A stretch of 64,000 nucleotides of DNA from Azolla caroliniana (Eukaryota > Polypodiophyta). The stretch is taken from NCBI GenBank assembly GCA_043228905.1, contig JBHGNT010000003.1, positions 12,152,001-12,216,000 of the forward strand, in the 5' to 3' direction. The notes below the pieces were generated by a model. That model made no database searches. It had not been told where the DNA came from and saw only the letters and a program-made list of their open reading frames with translations. Below, in pieces: positions 32,766 to 43,386 of this stretch. A program made the position numbers and the translations under genes. The stretch's first letter is position 1; each line of letters starts with the position of its first letter.

Positions 32766-33458
32766 TTGGATGTCCTTCATCCCGCTGCCGGCCGCCATTC
32801 GAATCTTTGGATCACAACATTCTGTTTTTTTTTGTTTTGTATTTGAAGAAACAGAGAAGAGAGAAGAAGAACAAAAACGAGGCTTGCATCTCATCGCGTT
32901 AGATCATCTTCGCTTGGAGTAAGCCAGCCGGCTATGCTCTGTTCCTCGTGATCGTAACCGCTCGAGGTGAAATCCCCTTGTGCAACATTGACACGATCGT
33001 GCTCCACTCGGTTAAACGGCATCCGAACATGTCACCGAACGCTGCTCGCTGCCCGTTGTAACCACTCGGTGCAGATCGGTCTCAAGACAACAACCCCAAT
33101 TCGTGCTTCATCCGGCTGATCGACATTCGGGAGGATCAATTGGATCCGTCTCTCTCATCGCTGCAGTCACCTGAAGCAGAATCGGTCCAGACAATCGGTT
33201 TCAATAATCGGTATTTGGCATATATATCCGGAAGCGAACCGGGCTCACTCCGACTTGGCAACATTCGGGGAGACCAGTCGGTTATGTCCCTCAAGTTAGC
33301 GGAGTCAATTCGAGCAAGTTCAACAATACATATATCCAAAACCGAACCGACTCGGGTTCAAATCCGACTAGAACGATATCGGGTGAGCAGACCGACTGCA
33401 CTCCAACAAAGTTCGTAGTCAACTCTGAACCGAGCTTCGTCAACCGAAACCGAATCTG
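32766..33458 (+). other. Copia-7 untranslated leader
   Basis: About 690 bp between PBS and gag ATG with no gag-like coding. Short frames here have no recognisable domain. It is rich in TCGG/CCGA words. A dimerisation or packaging signal would be expected here, but I cannot point to one. Confidence 0.5.
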
Positions 33459-34205
33459 ATGGCATCAACATCCGTCTCATCGGAAATGAGACTAAGGAGG
33501 TTCGACGGTTCAAACTTCAATTTTTGGAAGGAGCAAATGCAGGACTATCTTATAGTCAAGGGTCAGATCGATCCGATTGAGAATGAAACTGCTCCAGAAA
33601 TATACAAGGCAAATGAGTGGCAGAAGCTGGACAGAATCGTTCGCGCCACCATTCGGATGCACCTGTCGGAGTCAGTGTACTTCACAGTGCAATCGTGCAC
33701 GACAACCTTCGAACTTTGGAAGAAGCTGTCGAAAACCTACGAAAAGAAGGTCGCCTCAACGAAGATATATTTGATCCGGCACCTCTACAACTTGCAGATG
33801 AAAGACTCCGATTCGGTTCAGGCACACCTTAACGAGTACGAAAGTTTCAGCTCCCAAATCTCGTCACAGGGGATGACAATCGAGGATGAACTCAGAGCAA
33901 TGATACTCATGAGCAGTCTCCCCTCCTCTTGGGAAACCTTCGTTACAACTGTGTGCAACGCTTCTACGACTGCCATCAAGTACTCCGAAGTCACAAGTGC
34001 AATCCTGACTGAAGCAGCTCGGAGAAAGTCTTTCACCAAAGACTCGGCAGAAGAAGCCTATGTAGTACAAGGTTCGACCGACCGATCGAACAACCGGGGA
34101 AGAAGCTCTTCCCGACCGCCGACAAATCAGCAAAGCCGCAATAAGTCCCAGGAAACTCGAATTTGCAACTACTGCAAGAAACCGGGACACATCAAGGCCG
34201 ACTGA
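33459..34205 (+). pseudogene. Copia-7 gag
   Basis: A 248-codon frame from ATG 33459 with a clean UBN2-type gag (RRFDGSNFNFWKEQMQDYL near the N-terminus, LMSSLPSSWETF in the middle). An Arg/Ser-rich linker follows, then a zinc knuckle CNYCKKPGHIKAD. The stop TGA occurs where the last Cys codon of the knuckle should be, a one-base change. Gag packages element RNA. The frame continues after the stop towards protease. Confidence 0.9.
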
Positions 34206-34925
34206 CGGGTACTCAAGTCAAGGACAGACAAAGCTCAGAGAGCTGATCAGAGGAGTAACCGGCTTGAGGAAGTCAACTATGTTGGCTCTTCAGCCGAGAT
34301 ATTGATGACCGACCCAAACATATTGTCCATAAAGAATCCAGTCGAATCAGAAGTTCTGCTTACGATTGAGGAATCGAGCACATGGCTTCTGGACTCGGGC
34401 GCGTCGTATCACGTGACACCTCACCGATCACAGTTTTGGCAATATTCGGACCGGCACTCCGACTCAGTTCGGGTCGGAAATTCGCAGCACTGTGCTATCA
34501 TCGGAATTGGCACCGTAGAGCTCAACCTTCCGGGTGGCTCTACTCTTGTACTACACAACGTCCGACACGTTCCTGAGCTCTCACGACCCTTGATCTCAGT
34601 CGGACAACTTGATGAAGTTGGCATCCGTGCTGGTTTCTCATCAGGAGGGTGGACACCCCACAAAGGGGAAATATGGACCGGCAGAAAGCCGAATTATGAT
34701 AAGCTGAGGATTTTCGGTTGCCAGGCATACGCCCTCATACCGAAAGGCGACCGCCGAAATCTCGAACCGAGATCAAGGAAATGCGTTTTCCTCGGGTATG
34801 GACCCGACGGCGAGATCGGATACCGACTCTGGGACCCCGAGCACAGGCAAATCGTCCGAAGTTCGGACGTCGTGTTCAACGAGTCGACTATGCACAAAAC
34901 GGCCGAAAGGCCTATGGAAGTGTGA
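34206..34925 (+). pseudogene. Copia-7 protease fused in frame to integrase C-terminus
   Basis: The protease motif WLLDSGASYHVTP (34382 onward) is intact. The protein then reads VRHVPELSRPLISVGQLDE and passes directly, with no frameshift, to GEIWTGRKPNYDKLRIFGCQ. That sequence belongs to the end of the integrase. The HHCC zinc domain and all three core acidic residues are therefore missing, about 300 codons. CVFLGYGPDGE and SSDVVFNES follow normally. The copy could still reverse-transcribe but could not integrate by itself. Confidence 0.88.
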
Positions 34926-35195
34926 AGGGTAATATTTTCCGAAGTGCCAACCACCCTTCATGACGGCCCAACACACAACGTGAGATCGGTTTCACCGGTA
35001 ACCGACTTCTCTCACATCGAATCCACAGATTTGGCATAGCCGAATGGCTCGGCTTCCGACCATCCGACATCGACACCCGGTGCGACCAGTCCAGTCATAC
35101 CTCGAAGATCCGAGAGACTGTCGCAACCTCTAGAGAGGTACTCTCCCAGAATTTTCTTCACCGACGCCGGCGAACCGACGTCCTACGAAGAAGCA

Positions 35196-36719
35196 TTGGC
35201 AGCTGCCGATTCAGCCACCTGGCATCTGGCAATGGAGTCAGAAATGCACTCCATCCGTGCCAACAAGACTTGGGATCTGGTCAACTTACCGAAGAATCGA
35301 CGTGCTCGTCCTTGCAAGTGGGTCTATAGACTAAAGGAGACGTCCGACTCGACCACCTCAAAGTACAAGGCCAGATTAGTTGCGAAGGGATTTCGACAGG
35401 AATATGGCGTCGACTTCGACGAAATCTTTTCACCAGTGGTGAAAATGACAACCCTTCGTTTCATGCTCGGTGTTGTGGCTGCCGACAATTTGGAGCTGAT
35501 TTAGCTAGATGTGAAAACAACATTCCTCCACAGTGATCTAAAAGAGGAAATCTACATGGAGCAGCCGAAAGGCTTTGTGGCCACCGGTCAGGAACATCTA
35601 GTCTGCCGACTCAGGAAGAGTCTTTACGGCCTGAAACAGGCACCCCGACAGTGGTACAAGAAGTTCGACGATTTCCTCCAGTCAGTCAGCTTCTCCAAAA
35701 TCGATGAGGACCACTGCCTCTTCACCAAAACCGCTCAAGACGGTTCTCCCGTCTTCCTCATCATCTACGTGGACGACATGCTACTCTCCGGTCGGCATAC
35801 CGGAGAGCTCACCGAACTCGTTCGGAAACTGCGATTGAAGTTTGCCATGAAGGACCTCGGTCCAGCAAGACACATACTCGGAATGAAGATTAGTCGGAAT
35901 CGCGCCAAAAGACAACTTTTTCTGTCTCAAACCGACTACATCGGACGTGTCTTGGAACGCTTCAACATGTAATCGGCCAAGTCTGCTTCGACCCCGCTCC
36001 CCATTCATCTTCGGCTTTCTCAGCGAGACTGCCCGACATCTAGTCAGGAGGGGGAAGATATGAAGTCGGTACCGTATGCACCGGCAGTAGGCTCTCTAAT
36101 GTACGCGATGGTCACGACACGGCCTGATATCTCTCACGCCGTAGGAGTCATCAGCAGATTTATGCACAATCCCGGTCGATCGCACTGGAACGCAGTCAAG
36201 TATGTGTTCAGATATTTAGCTGGCACAAAAGACCACGACATCCTTTTCGGTCCGAACTCAACTTCAGGCGTAGTCGGTTACACTGACTCGGACTTTGTCA
36301 GCTGTGTGGACAGTCGCAAGTCAACAACCGGATATTGTTTTAAATTCGGCAATGGAGCAATCTCGTGGAAGTCGAAACTTCAGGAGTGCACAGCTACCTC
36401 AACGACCGAAGCAGAATATGTAGCTGCCTCCGACGCAGCGAAAGAAGCTTTATGGCTTGGTCGGCTGGCGCACACATTTCGGCAAGTCGACTCCGACTCG
36501 GCTCCAGTTGTCTACAACAACAGTCAGAGTGTCGTTGCTTTGTCGAAAAATCCGGTTCATCACAACGCCTCCAAGCATATCGAAGTTCGATATCACTTTG
36601 TTCGGGACTGCGTCATTTCCGGGAAAATCGGTTTAGAGAAGATATCCACAACCGATAATGTCGCAGATGGAATGACCAAGTGTCTTTCGGCAGATCGGTT
36701 CCGGTCTCTTCGGCAATAG
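35196..36719 (+). pseudogene. Copia-7 reverse transcriptase and RNase H
   Basis: RT (35196-35972) has TWDLVNLPKNRRARPCKW-type fingers, RLVAKGFRQEYGVDFDE, GLKQAPRQWYKKFD and the active-site box IIYVDDMLLSG near 35765. RNase H (36060-36719) shows GYTDSDFVSCVDSRK, STTEAEYVAASDAAKE and ADGMTKCLSADRF. Only two in-frame stops interrupt it (TAG near 35503, TAA near 35970), so it is one of the better preserved pol genes in the window. Confidence 0.9.
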
Positions 36720-36844
36720 ATGGGCGTAACAACATATCGGTTTAGAGAAGATATCCACAACCGATAATGTCGCAGATGGAATGACCAAGTGTCTTTCGGC
36801 AGATCGGTTCCGGTCTCTTCAGCAACAGATGGGCGTAACAACAT
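36627..36844 (+). repeat. 109-bp tandem duplication at RNase H 3' end
   Basis: Two adjoining copies (36627-36735 and 36736-36844), both starting ATCGGTTTAGAGAAG and differing by a few bases. The second copy follows the RNase H stop and is non-coding. Confidence 0.9.
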
Positions 36845-37052
36845 ATCGGTCCGGTTGAAGCCGGACATAGTGCAGGACGGTTTTGGACAACAGACATCGG
36901 TTCACTGACAATCGGCTTCAGCTTTTCTGACCCGACCAGTTCGGTCTTCTGTCTACGGATCATGCCGATTCGAACAAAACCGACCTGTCCAAGAACCTAT
37001 GCCTATACCCGTATTTTTTAGATAACCCATGTATACACCCATTACGGGGGAG

Positions 37053-37374
37053 TGTCAAATACAAATGTATAATGGACGTATTCACACTATCCTCTTAGAG
37101 AGCTCAAGTTCGGGCTATTTCTGTAAATAACATAAAGGGCAGTTGCCCTAAGTGAGTCACTATATAAAGTGACTTTGTAACCTTTTTTAAGTTTTTGGTT
37201 GTTCATTTGTTGTAGTTGTTGCCCGTTTAAGAATATAGATATATTTTGTGTGCCTCTCGCTCTCTCTCTCTTTGTGCGTCTTTGTTCTTGCCTTTCTCAT
37301 ACGCAGGTATTTCTTCCTCACAGTTTCATACTGTGTGATCTCTTCCGCACTGACGGCCTTGTTCATCCCCTACA
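37053..37374 (+). repeat. Copia-7 3' LTR
   Basis: 322 bp, TGTCAAATACAAATG to CCCCTACA. It contains the TATA box (TATATAAAG near 37162) and a downstream CT run near 37259-37271, in the predicted transcribed leader. Confidence 0.88.
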
Positions 37375-37833
37375 GTCCTCTCCAGGGAACCGAGATTGCA
37401 ATGGCGAACAAAGCCGAACGCTGGATGGAAGCCGCACGGAAGTCGACACTGAAAGCCGAACAATGCCGAAAGCAGAACTGGATGTCGGACACTCACACTT
37501 GAGCTTGAGGGGGCGTGTTGAGAGATCAAGCTCAACTCAATTTAGCTAGTTAGTCAACCATGTAACTTCGTAGTTACCTAGATAGAATCTAGTTAGAAGT
37601 GTTGACTATAACGCCTTAAATAGGACCTTGTACTTAAGTGGGATATTCTAGATCCTCCACTCCTAAGTACATTTAATATAGGACTTACACCTTAGTACCT
37701 ATATTCTACTCACACATGTGCACCTTTGCACATGAGATGTATATATACCTCATTGTGGGTATTTTTGGATTTGATGATGATCATGCTAATTTAATATACT
37801 TACTCATCCCCCATCTTGTGTTGTTCATAAGTG

Positions 37834-37875
<42 letters not shown>

Positions 37876-37912
37876 TCTCACACACATACACACACATATC
37901 ACTTAATCTTCC
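37375..37912 (+). mobile_element. Copia-8, 3' end and LTR
   Basis: A short coding tail resembling the Copia-9 C-terminal region (ANKAERWMEAARK, basic) ends in a polypurine tract GCTTGAGGGGGCG. An LTR follows, starting TGTTGAGAGATCAAGCTC at 37516. That start and tract match Copia-9 at 56840-56875. The right end is placed near 37912 because CTTCCGC matches the end of the Copia-9 LTR. A very long CT microsatellite lies at 37834-37872. Confidence 0.65.
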
Positions 37913-38019
37913 GCTTAACTTAATCACATAATTAGGTACTAATTAACCCTTAATTACTTACCTAATTATTAACACACAGACACACAAAGAAGGGCTACAC
38001 AAACAACGCATGAGTATTC
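37913..38019. other. AT-rich spacer, nothing recognised
   Basis: Short low-complexity stretch (TTAATTACTTACCTAATTA and CACACAGACACACAA) between the Copia-8 LTR and the minisatellite. Confidence 0.5.
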
Positions 38020-38595
38020 AAACGTGTTTGTGAAAAGGACAGGTGCATGGGCAAGCCCGAATCAACCCCTAGTCACAACGTGAACGAATGCACGTGAGGA
38101 AGGCTTACACACGGACACACAAGGCAAAGGCTTACTTACACACACGAGAGACAAAGTTTCAAATGCCTTTGTGAAAAGAGAGATGCATGGGCAAGCCCGA
38201 ACGCTCCCTTTTTTACAAGACACACGAACACACAAGTAAGGTTTACACACGGGAGATACAATTTTGAACGCCTTTGTGAAAGGAGAGGTGCATGGCCAAG
38301 CCCGAACGCTCCCTTGCCACAAGTCGCTCGAACATACAAGCAAGATTTACACTAACACGCAAGACACGAAAGTTTGAATGCCTTTGTGAAAGGAGAGCTG
38401 CATGGACAAGCCGGAAACGCTCCCTTGTCACAAGACACACAAACAGATAAGCACAAATGACGATAACATATAAGACACATAATTTTGAATGCCTTTGTGA
38501 AAGGAGAGGTGCATGGGCAAGCCTGAAACGCTCCCTTGTCACAAGACACACAAACAAATAAGAAAAAATGATGATAACATATAAGATACGTAGGT
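38020..38595. repeat. ~110-bp minisatellite, five units
   Basis: Five diverged units, each with the block GCCTTTGTGAAAGGAGAG, then TGCATGGGCAAGCC, CGCTCCCTTGTCACAAGACACAC and an A/C-rich spacer. Unit anchors fall near 38023, 38164, 38270, 38380 and 38492. Minus-strand frames through it (for example 38243-38557) are open only because of the repetition and do not look like a gene. Confidence 0.85.
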
Positions 38596-38733
38596 GAAAC
38601 CAAACATTATTTTATTGCAATATAATAGATTCTTTTATAAATTAGGAATCAATTTTACAATGGGTTTGATATGAATATGAGAGATAATTTATAAAGGAAG
38701 GGGGAAGAGAGGTGGAGGAATGAAGAGAAACAT

Positions 38734-38766
38734 CGGGACATTTGAAACAGGTAATATGTCACATTT
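38734..38766 (+). repeat. Left arm of a ~30-bp inverted repeat
   Basis: CGGGACATTTGAAACAGGTA continuing to ATATGTC and CATT. It is inverted at 42630-42662 with two mismatches over about 31 bp. The two arms enclose the palindrome array and a small coding-like remnant, 3.9 kb apart. This could be the terminal inverted repeat of a DNA transposon, or one 5' exon-donor motif (AAACAG before GTAATATG) present in two opposed copies. Confidence 0.6.
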
Positions 38767-39469
38767 TGAGAACTTTCCATCAAAAAATGACACAAATTAG
38801 GGTGATTCACAAAAAGGGGTGCTTCACGTAAAGGATTTTTAAAAAGGACCCAAAATATATTGATTTTTAGCATGTACGGAAATTTAGGCGTTCAAAAAAA
38901 TGCCTAAATAATGGACATAACTTACAAATGAATGTCCAAAATGACTAACACCAATATTTATAGAAATTCATGAATCCAAATCTTGATGTACAATACAATA
39001 TTTACAGTTAACATATCAGGACAATCATTTTTCAAGTTTATGCCATCATCTTCATATCCATTAGATAAACTAGTATGAGTTTATGCGGTCTCATCCTCAT
39101 CATCAATGGCAACTAATGCATTGTCTTCATCCAACTGCAATCCAACCTCATTGAGGCTATGAGTAATGCTTCTTGTTTGTCTTTGTGTTGTGTTTGAAGC
39201 CACATTTCAGATCCTCTTTTAGTATCTTCATTGTGGTCTGTCGTAGATAACTTGTTTTGGTCAAAGATAAGTCATACACTAGTATATAAACATTATCCAA
39301 TGTAAGAGTAGATGTGCTTGATGCATCTTTCTTCCTCACTTTTTGGTTATGATATTTAATTATGTACTTTCTATTTACGATATTTGATTATGTGAGAGAA
39401 GCTTTCTACCAAAATCATTAGAATCTAAAAAAATGTCGTAAAGATGTTTTTCGTTTTTCTTAGATTCTC
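38767..39469. other. AT-rich sequence, no gene seen
   Basis: About 700 bp of AT-rich sequence between the left inverted-repeat arm and the palindrome array. Short frames on both strands lack any recognisable domain. Confidence 0.4.
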
Positions 39470-41480
39470 ATAGTAAGCCTTTGATGTCATATAGCAATCC
39501 GATTCATTCCATCTAGATTTGATGTAGCATGTCGAATTTTACTCTATACATCTAGAATGGGATGTAGTGCATTAGATTCCTATTGTAAGTCTTGGAATTT
39601 GTTTAAAATTTTCCATTAAAAATTTTCAACTAACACATAATGCATTGCATCGAATTCTAGCTACATAGACTAAAATATGATACATTGAATGAATTTCTGA
39701 TAAATAAATAAATAAATAAATATTGGAAAGATAAATCATTTCTCGTAAATAAATAAATAAATAAATATTGGAAAGATAAATCATTTCTCGTAAATAAATA
39801 AATACAATTTTCTCATTTTTCTCGTAAATAAGTAAGTAAAAATTGGAAAAATAGATTTCAATGGAAATTTGGAAACACATAAGAAAAACTGGACCTTCAA
39901 TAGAAATCCGATGCAGTGCATCGGATTTCTGTTGAAAGTCCACTTTTTTCTATTTGTTACCATATTTTCATTTTTTTATTTTATTTTGTATTTTTTTTAA
40001 ATTTTTTGAATTTTTCCCATAAATAAATAAATAATAATTGAAAAAATGGCTTTCCAATGGAAATCCGATGCATTGCATCGGAATTCTGTTGAAAGTCCAC
40101 TTTTTGCTATTTGTTACCATATTTTCATATTATTTTTTAAAACATTTGTATTTTATTTTTTTTAAATTTTTTTCCCATAAATAAATAAATAATAACTGAA
40201 AAAATGTGTTTTCAATGGAAATCCGATGCACTGCATTGGATTTCTGTTGAAAGTCCACTTTTTCTTATGTGTTTCCAAATTTTCGTATTTTTAAAAAAAA
40301 AATTTGTATTTGTTTTGGATTTTTTGAATTTTTCCCATAAATAAATAAATAATATTTGAAAAAATGAGTTTTGAACGGAAATCCGATGCATTGCATCGGA
40401 TTTCTGTTGAAAGTCCACTTTTTCTTATGTGTTTCCAAATTTTCATATTTTTTGAAATTTGTTTTGATTTTTTTTATTTGTTTTTATTTTTCTCATAAAT
40501 AAATATATAGAAATTGAAAAACTGGATTTTCAATGGAAATCCGATGCACTGCATCGGATTTCGATTGAAAATCCACTTTTCCTTGTTTGTTTAAAAAGAA
40601 AATTTATTTTTTTCAATAAAAAAATGTTAACAATAAAAAAATTGCGATTTTTTCCATTTAAAATTATGTGTTTTCAAAGGGAATCCGATGCAGTGCACCA
40701 GATTTCCGTTGAAAATCCATTTTCTTAATTGCTATATATTTATTTATGATATCCGGTGAAAACACATCATTTTCAACAGGTTTTCAACGGAAATCCAATG
40801 TAGTGCAACGGATTTCCATTGAAATTCCATCATTTTGAAGGGGATTTTCAACGGAAATCCATTGCACTGCATCGGATTTCCGTTGAAAATGCAATATTTT
40901 TCTTTTGTTTTTTCATTTATCATTTATTTTTAACTGAAACTCGACTCAATGGTTCAGATTTTCGTTGAAAATGCAATATATTTTTATTATCTCATTGTTT
41001 TATGGAAAAACTAAAAGAAATTTGGATTTTTAATTGAAATACGATGTACTACATTAGATTTCAGTTGGAAATCCACTTTTTTAATATAATTTTATTTATT
41101 TTTCGAGAAAATTAAAAACAATTGAAAAGAAAAAGGATTGCTAGCTAAAATCTGATGCAATGCACCGATGTCTAGCTGTATAGACTACAATTTGAAGCAA
41201 TGCATTAGATTTCAGTTAAAATGCCATTTATTATTATTTTATATGGAAATAAATAAATAAATAACATTGAAAAAAGATAAAAGATAAATAGATGTTCGAC
41301 TTTAATCCAACGCATTGCATTAGATTCTAGCTATATAGACTAAAATATAATGTAGTGCATAGTATTTTAGCTGAAAATCCCATTTTTATTTTTTTATGGA
41401 ATTTTTTTTAAAAATTACAAAATAAAAAAACTTTGGATTTTCAACTAAAATCTAGTGCACCGCATTGGATTCTAATTGAA
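39470..41480. repeat. Array of long palindromes with AAAT-repeat linkers
   Basis: At least ten copies of a near-perfect palindrome of the form AAATCCGATGCA-N-TGCATCGGATTT, for example at 39905-39930, 40064-40088, 40221-40245, 40381-40405, 40539-40563, 40683-40706, 40793-40817 and 40856-40880. Older, more diverged copies lie at 39540-39650 and 41035-41480. Spacing is about 155-160 bp in the central part. Linkers contain AATAAATAAATAAAT runs, TTTTTGAATTTTTCCC and GTTGAAAGTCCAC. Each unit can form a hairpin with a 12-bp stem extended by flanking complementarity. Confidence 0.88.
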
Positions 41481-41622
41481 AATCCAAGTTTTGTTATTTT
41501 TTCAAATGTTATTGTTTCAAAATTTCAATGGGTTTTTGATTTGTTTTCCGACACAGGTATATAATATAAAACTTACATCAATTTAGATTAACGCTATAGT
41601 TTATTCTTCAGTTTGATGTTAC

Positions 41623-41999
41623 TTGTGCAATTTCATTCTATTGTCATGTACTACTAAAACATGTGCCTTAAAGATGATCAGGAACTCTGTTGCATTAGAG
41701 AAGGACCTTGAGCAAGTTAATTTCATCAAAATGAGGATCCAAGGTATTTGGGGTTGTCCTGATCAAGACCAAGAAGTTGGGGCAAAGCATATCAATGAAA
41801 CTTAGATGTTCCAAATGACTTTTAGAGAACCTATGGAGCCTATAGATGAAGACGCAGGGCACCTTGTTGAATTAGAAGACGTTTCAAAGTCTGAACATAC
41901 TAACGATTCAACTTAGCGTACTAACGAAGCCAATGAGGACAATCCTAATGAAAGAGCTAATCCTGAGGAGTCGGCTTTACTAGACTTATTATTCGATTG
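41623..41999 (+). pseudogene. Coding-like remnant inside the inverted-repeat element, unknown
   Basis: A frame from 41623 to 41805 is followed by more acidic coding-like sequence to 41999 after a stop (EPMEPIDEDAGHL, NEANEDNPNERAN, ESALLDLLFD in the plus frames). Its composition and clean ending near a stop look like the last exon of a gene, perhaps of a DNA transposon, but no domain is recognisable. It precedes an AT-rich downstream region. Confidence 0.3.
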
Positions 42000-42629
42000 A
42001 ATGGAATGTCTTATTGTAAATTTTGAACAATATGAATTGTTAAATTTTGACGTAGTATATAAGTTGAGCTTACTTATAATTTTCATGTAACAATCATTGA
42101 ACTTACAGATTAAGTATACTTGTATGTGTACATGTTGTCTAAACTCTCCTTTATCATTTGGGGTATATTGGAGATAAATTTATACTCTATCATTTACTCG
42201 TATGTTTGGAATGTTATTGTAGACTAGTTTATTTATACATTGACAGTGTCATGTATCACGTGTCAATAGAAATTTTCTCTTGACATAGTAGTATCTCTTA
42301 ATTGCAAAGTTCACGATTTGCTTTAAGATATATTATATATAAATATACACACATAATTAGAAGAAGTCACTTATTCAATGGGGTATGCTTTTTAGAATAT
42401 GCACAAGGACTCGTCTTACTATTATACTTGCATTGACAAATACACCCCTGTCTAAGATTTGGACAAAAACATGGTAGATACAATATACGTCGGATGACTT
42501 TGTTGACGTGATATTAGTTAGTTCTATATTTAGCTATGTTTTCATAAACCACATACGCATGTGTCAAGCCTTTTTGAAATTCTGCTTAAGTAAGACATTT
42601 TCTAACATCTCACTAAGATATGAAAAAGA
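42000..42629. other. AT-rich sequence, nothing recognised
   Basis: No open frame with recognisable content and no repeat shared with the rest of the window. Confidence 0.4.
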
Positions 42630-42662
42630 GAATGCGACATATTACCTGTTTCAAATGACCCG
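42630..42662 (-). repeat. Right arm of the inverted repeat
   Basis: GACATATTACCTGTTTCAAA with flanks, the reverse complement of 38734-38766. The Gypsy-3 LTR starts two bases after it. Confidence 0.6.
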
Positions 42663-42663
42663 G

Positions 42664-43318
42664 TGTTGAGAGTGGAATATAGAAGAAGGTGATTCTTTGT
42701 TGATGATGCCTCTCGATGTTGTTGATCCTTCTTCTTTTGCCTTCCAATTGAGTATCTGAGCTAAACCGCGTTCCTTCTCCCTCCCCCCCTTCTTCACTAG
42801 AATAGGCTCTTATTTATAAGTTTAGGATTGCTTGCCTTTTCCCCCTAAAAACAAGCTTGTCTATATGAGTCGACTTTTCTTTTCCTCACTATTTCTGATT
42901 TCTAGCCCCAAATTTCACATGCCCCAAAAAGCTCATAATTTCCTCACGATTTCTATTTTCTGTTTTCTTTGGGCTAGCTTTCTTATGCATCTTTTCATTT
43001 CTAATTTGGACATCTGACGAGGAAATTATGAGCCTTTTTCTCTATTGTGCTCCTCATATCCACGCGTGCTTCTTGTTTTTTTCCTTCTCCCCATCTTTTT
43101 CTCTACTCTACCTTTGAAAACAGCTTCCAACTTAATATTCATCATTATTTATAGTGAGGTTCAATCCTTTGACCTTTTATTTATAAAGAATTATATTTGG
43201 CAAATGAAATAGTATTTTTGCTACCAATAAAGTTGACTTCACAATACTAGTTTATTTGAACTACTATTTTACTTCTTTTCGAGAGTGGTTTCACACTATG
43301 TGTTAGAAACATCACAAC
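42664..43318 (-). repeat. Gypsy-3 3' LTR
   Basis: 655 bp, on the minus strand TGTTGTGATG to CTCTCAACA, next to a polypurine tract GGTGGGGGTGCA (43319-43330). The left border is inferred from the TGTTG/CAACA ends and from the adjoining inverted-repeat arm. Unlike Gypsy-2, -4 and -5 I see no clear B box here. Confidence 0.7.
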
Positions 43319-43386
43319 ATGCACCCCCACCAAACCTGCACATCCTCCGGTATGTTCCAATGATTGTTACCTGCTATTGCTTATTC

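Larger units (their letters stand above)
32462..37374 (+). mobile_element. Copia-7, integrase-deleted Ty1/copia element
   Basis: 5' LTR 32462-32751, PBS TGGTATCAGAGC at 32754-32765, a ~690-bp leader, gag from 33459, protease, an in-frame deletion of most of integrase, RT and RNase H to 36719, polypurine tract near 37040-37052, and 3' LTR 37053-37374. Flanking 5-mers are GTCGT and GTCCT, a near but imperfect duplication. The flanks belong to different elements (Copia-6 left, Copia-8 right), so later rearrangement is possible. Confidence 0.88.

Noticed and set aside
32457-37379. GTCGT/GTCCT as a sure target duplication of Copia-7
   Set aside because: One mismatch, and the two flanks belong to different elements, so chance or later rearrangement cannot be excluded.
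38062-38603. Minus-strand frames over the minisatellite
   Set aside because: Openness follows from the tandem repetition; there is no start context, domain or conservation between units at protein level.
39626-40418. Small minus-strand frames in the palindrome array
   Set aside because: They encode repeats of the palindrome and AAAT linkers only.
38020-41480. A CRISPR-like repeat array
   Set aside because: Unit lengths (about 110 and 155 bp), variable spacing, diverged repeats and a plant retroelement context rule it out.
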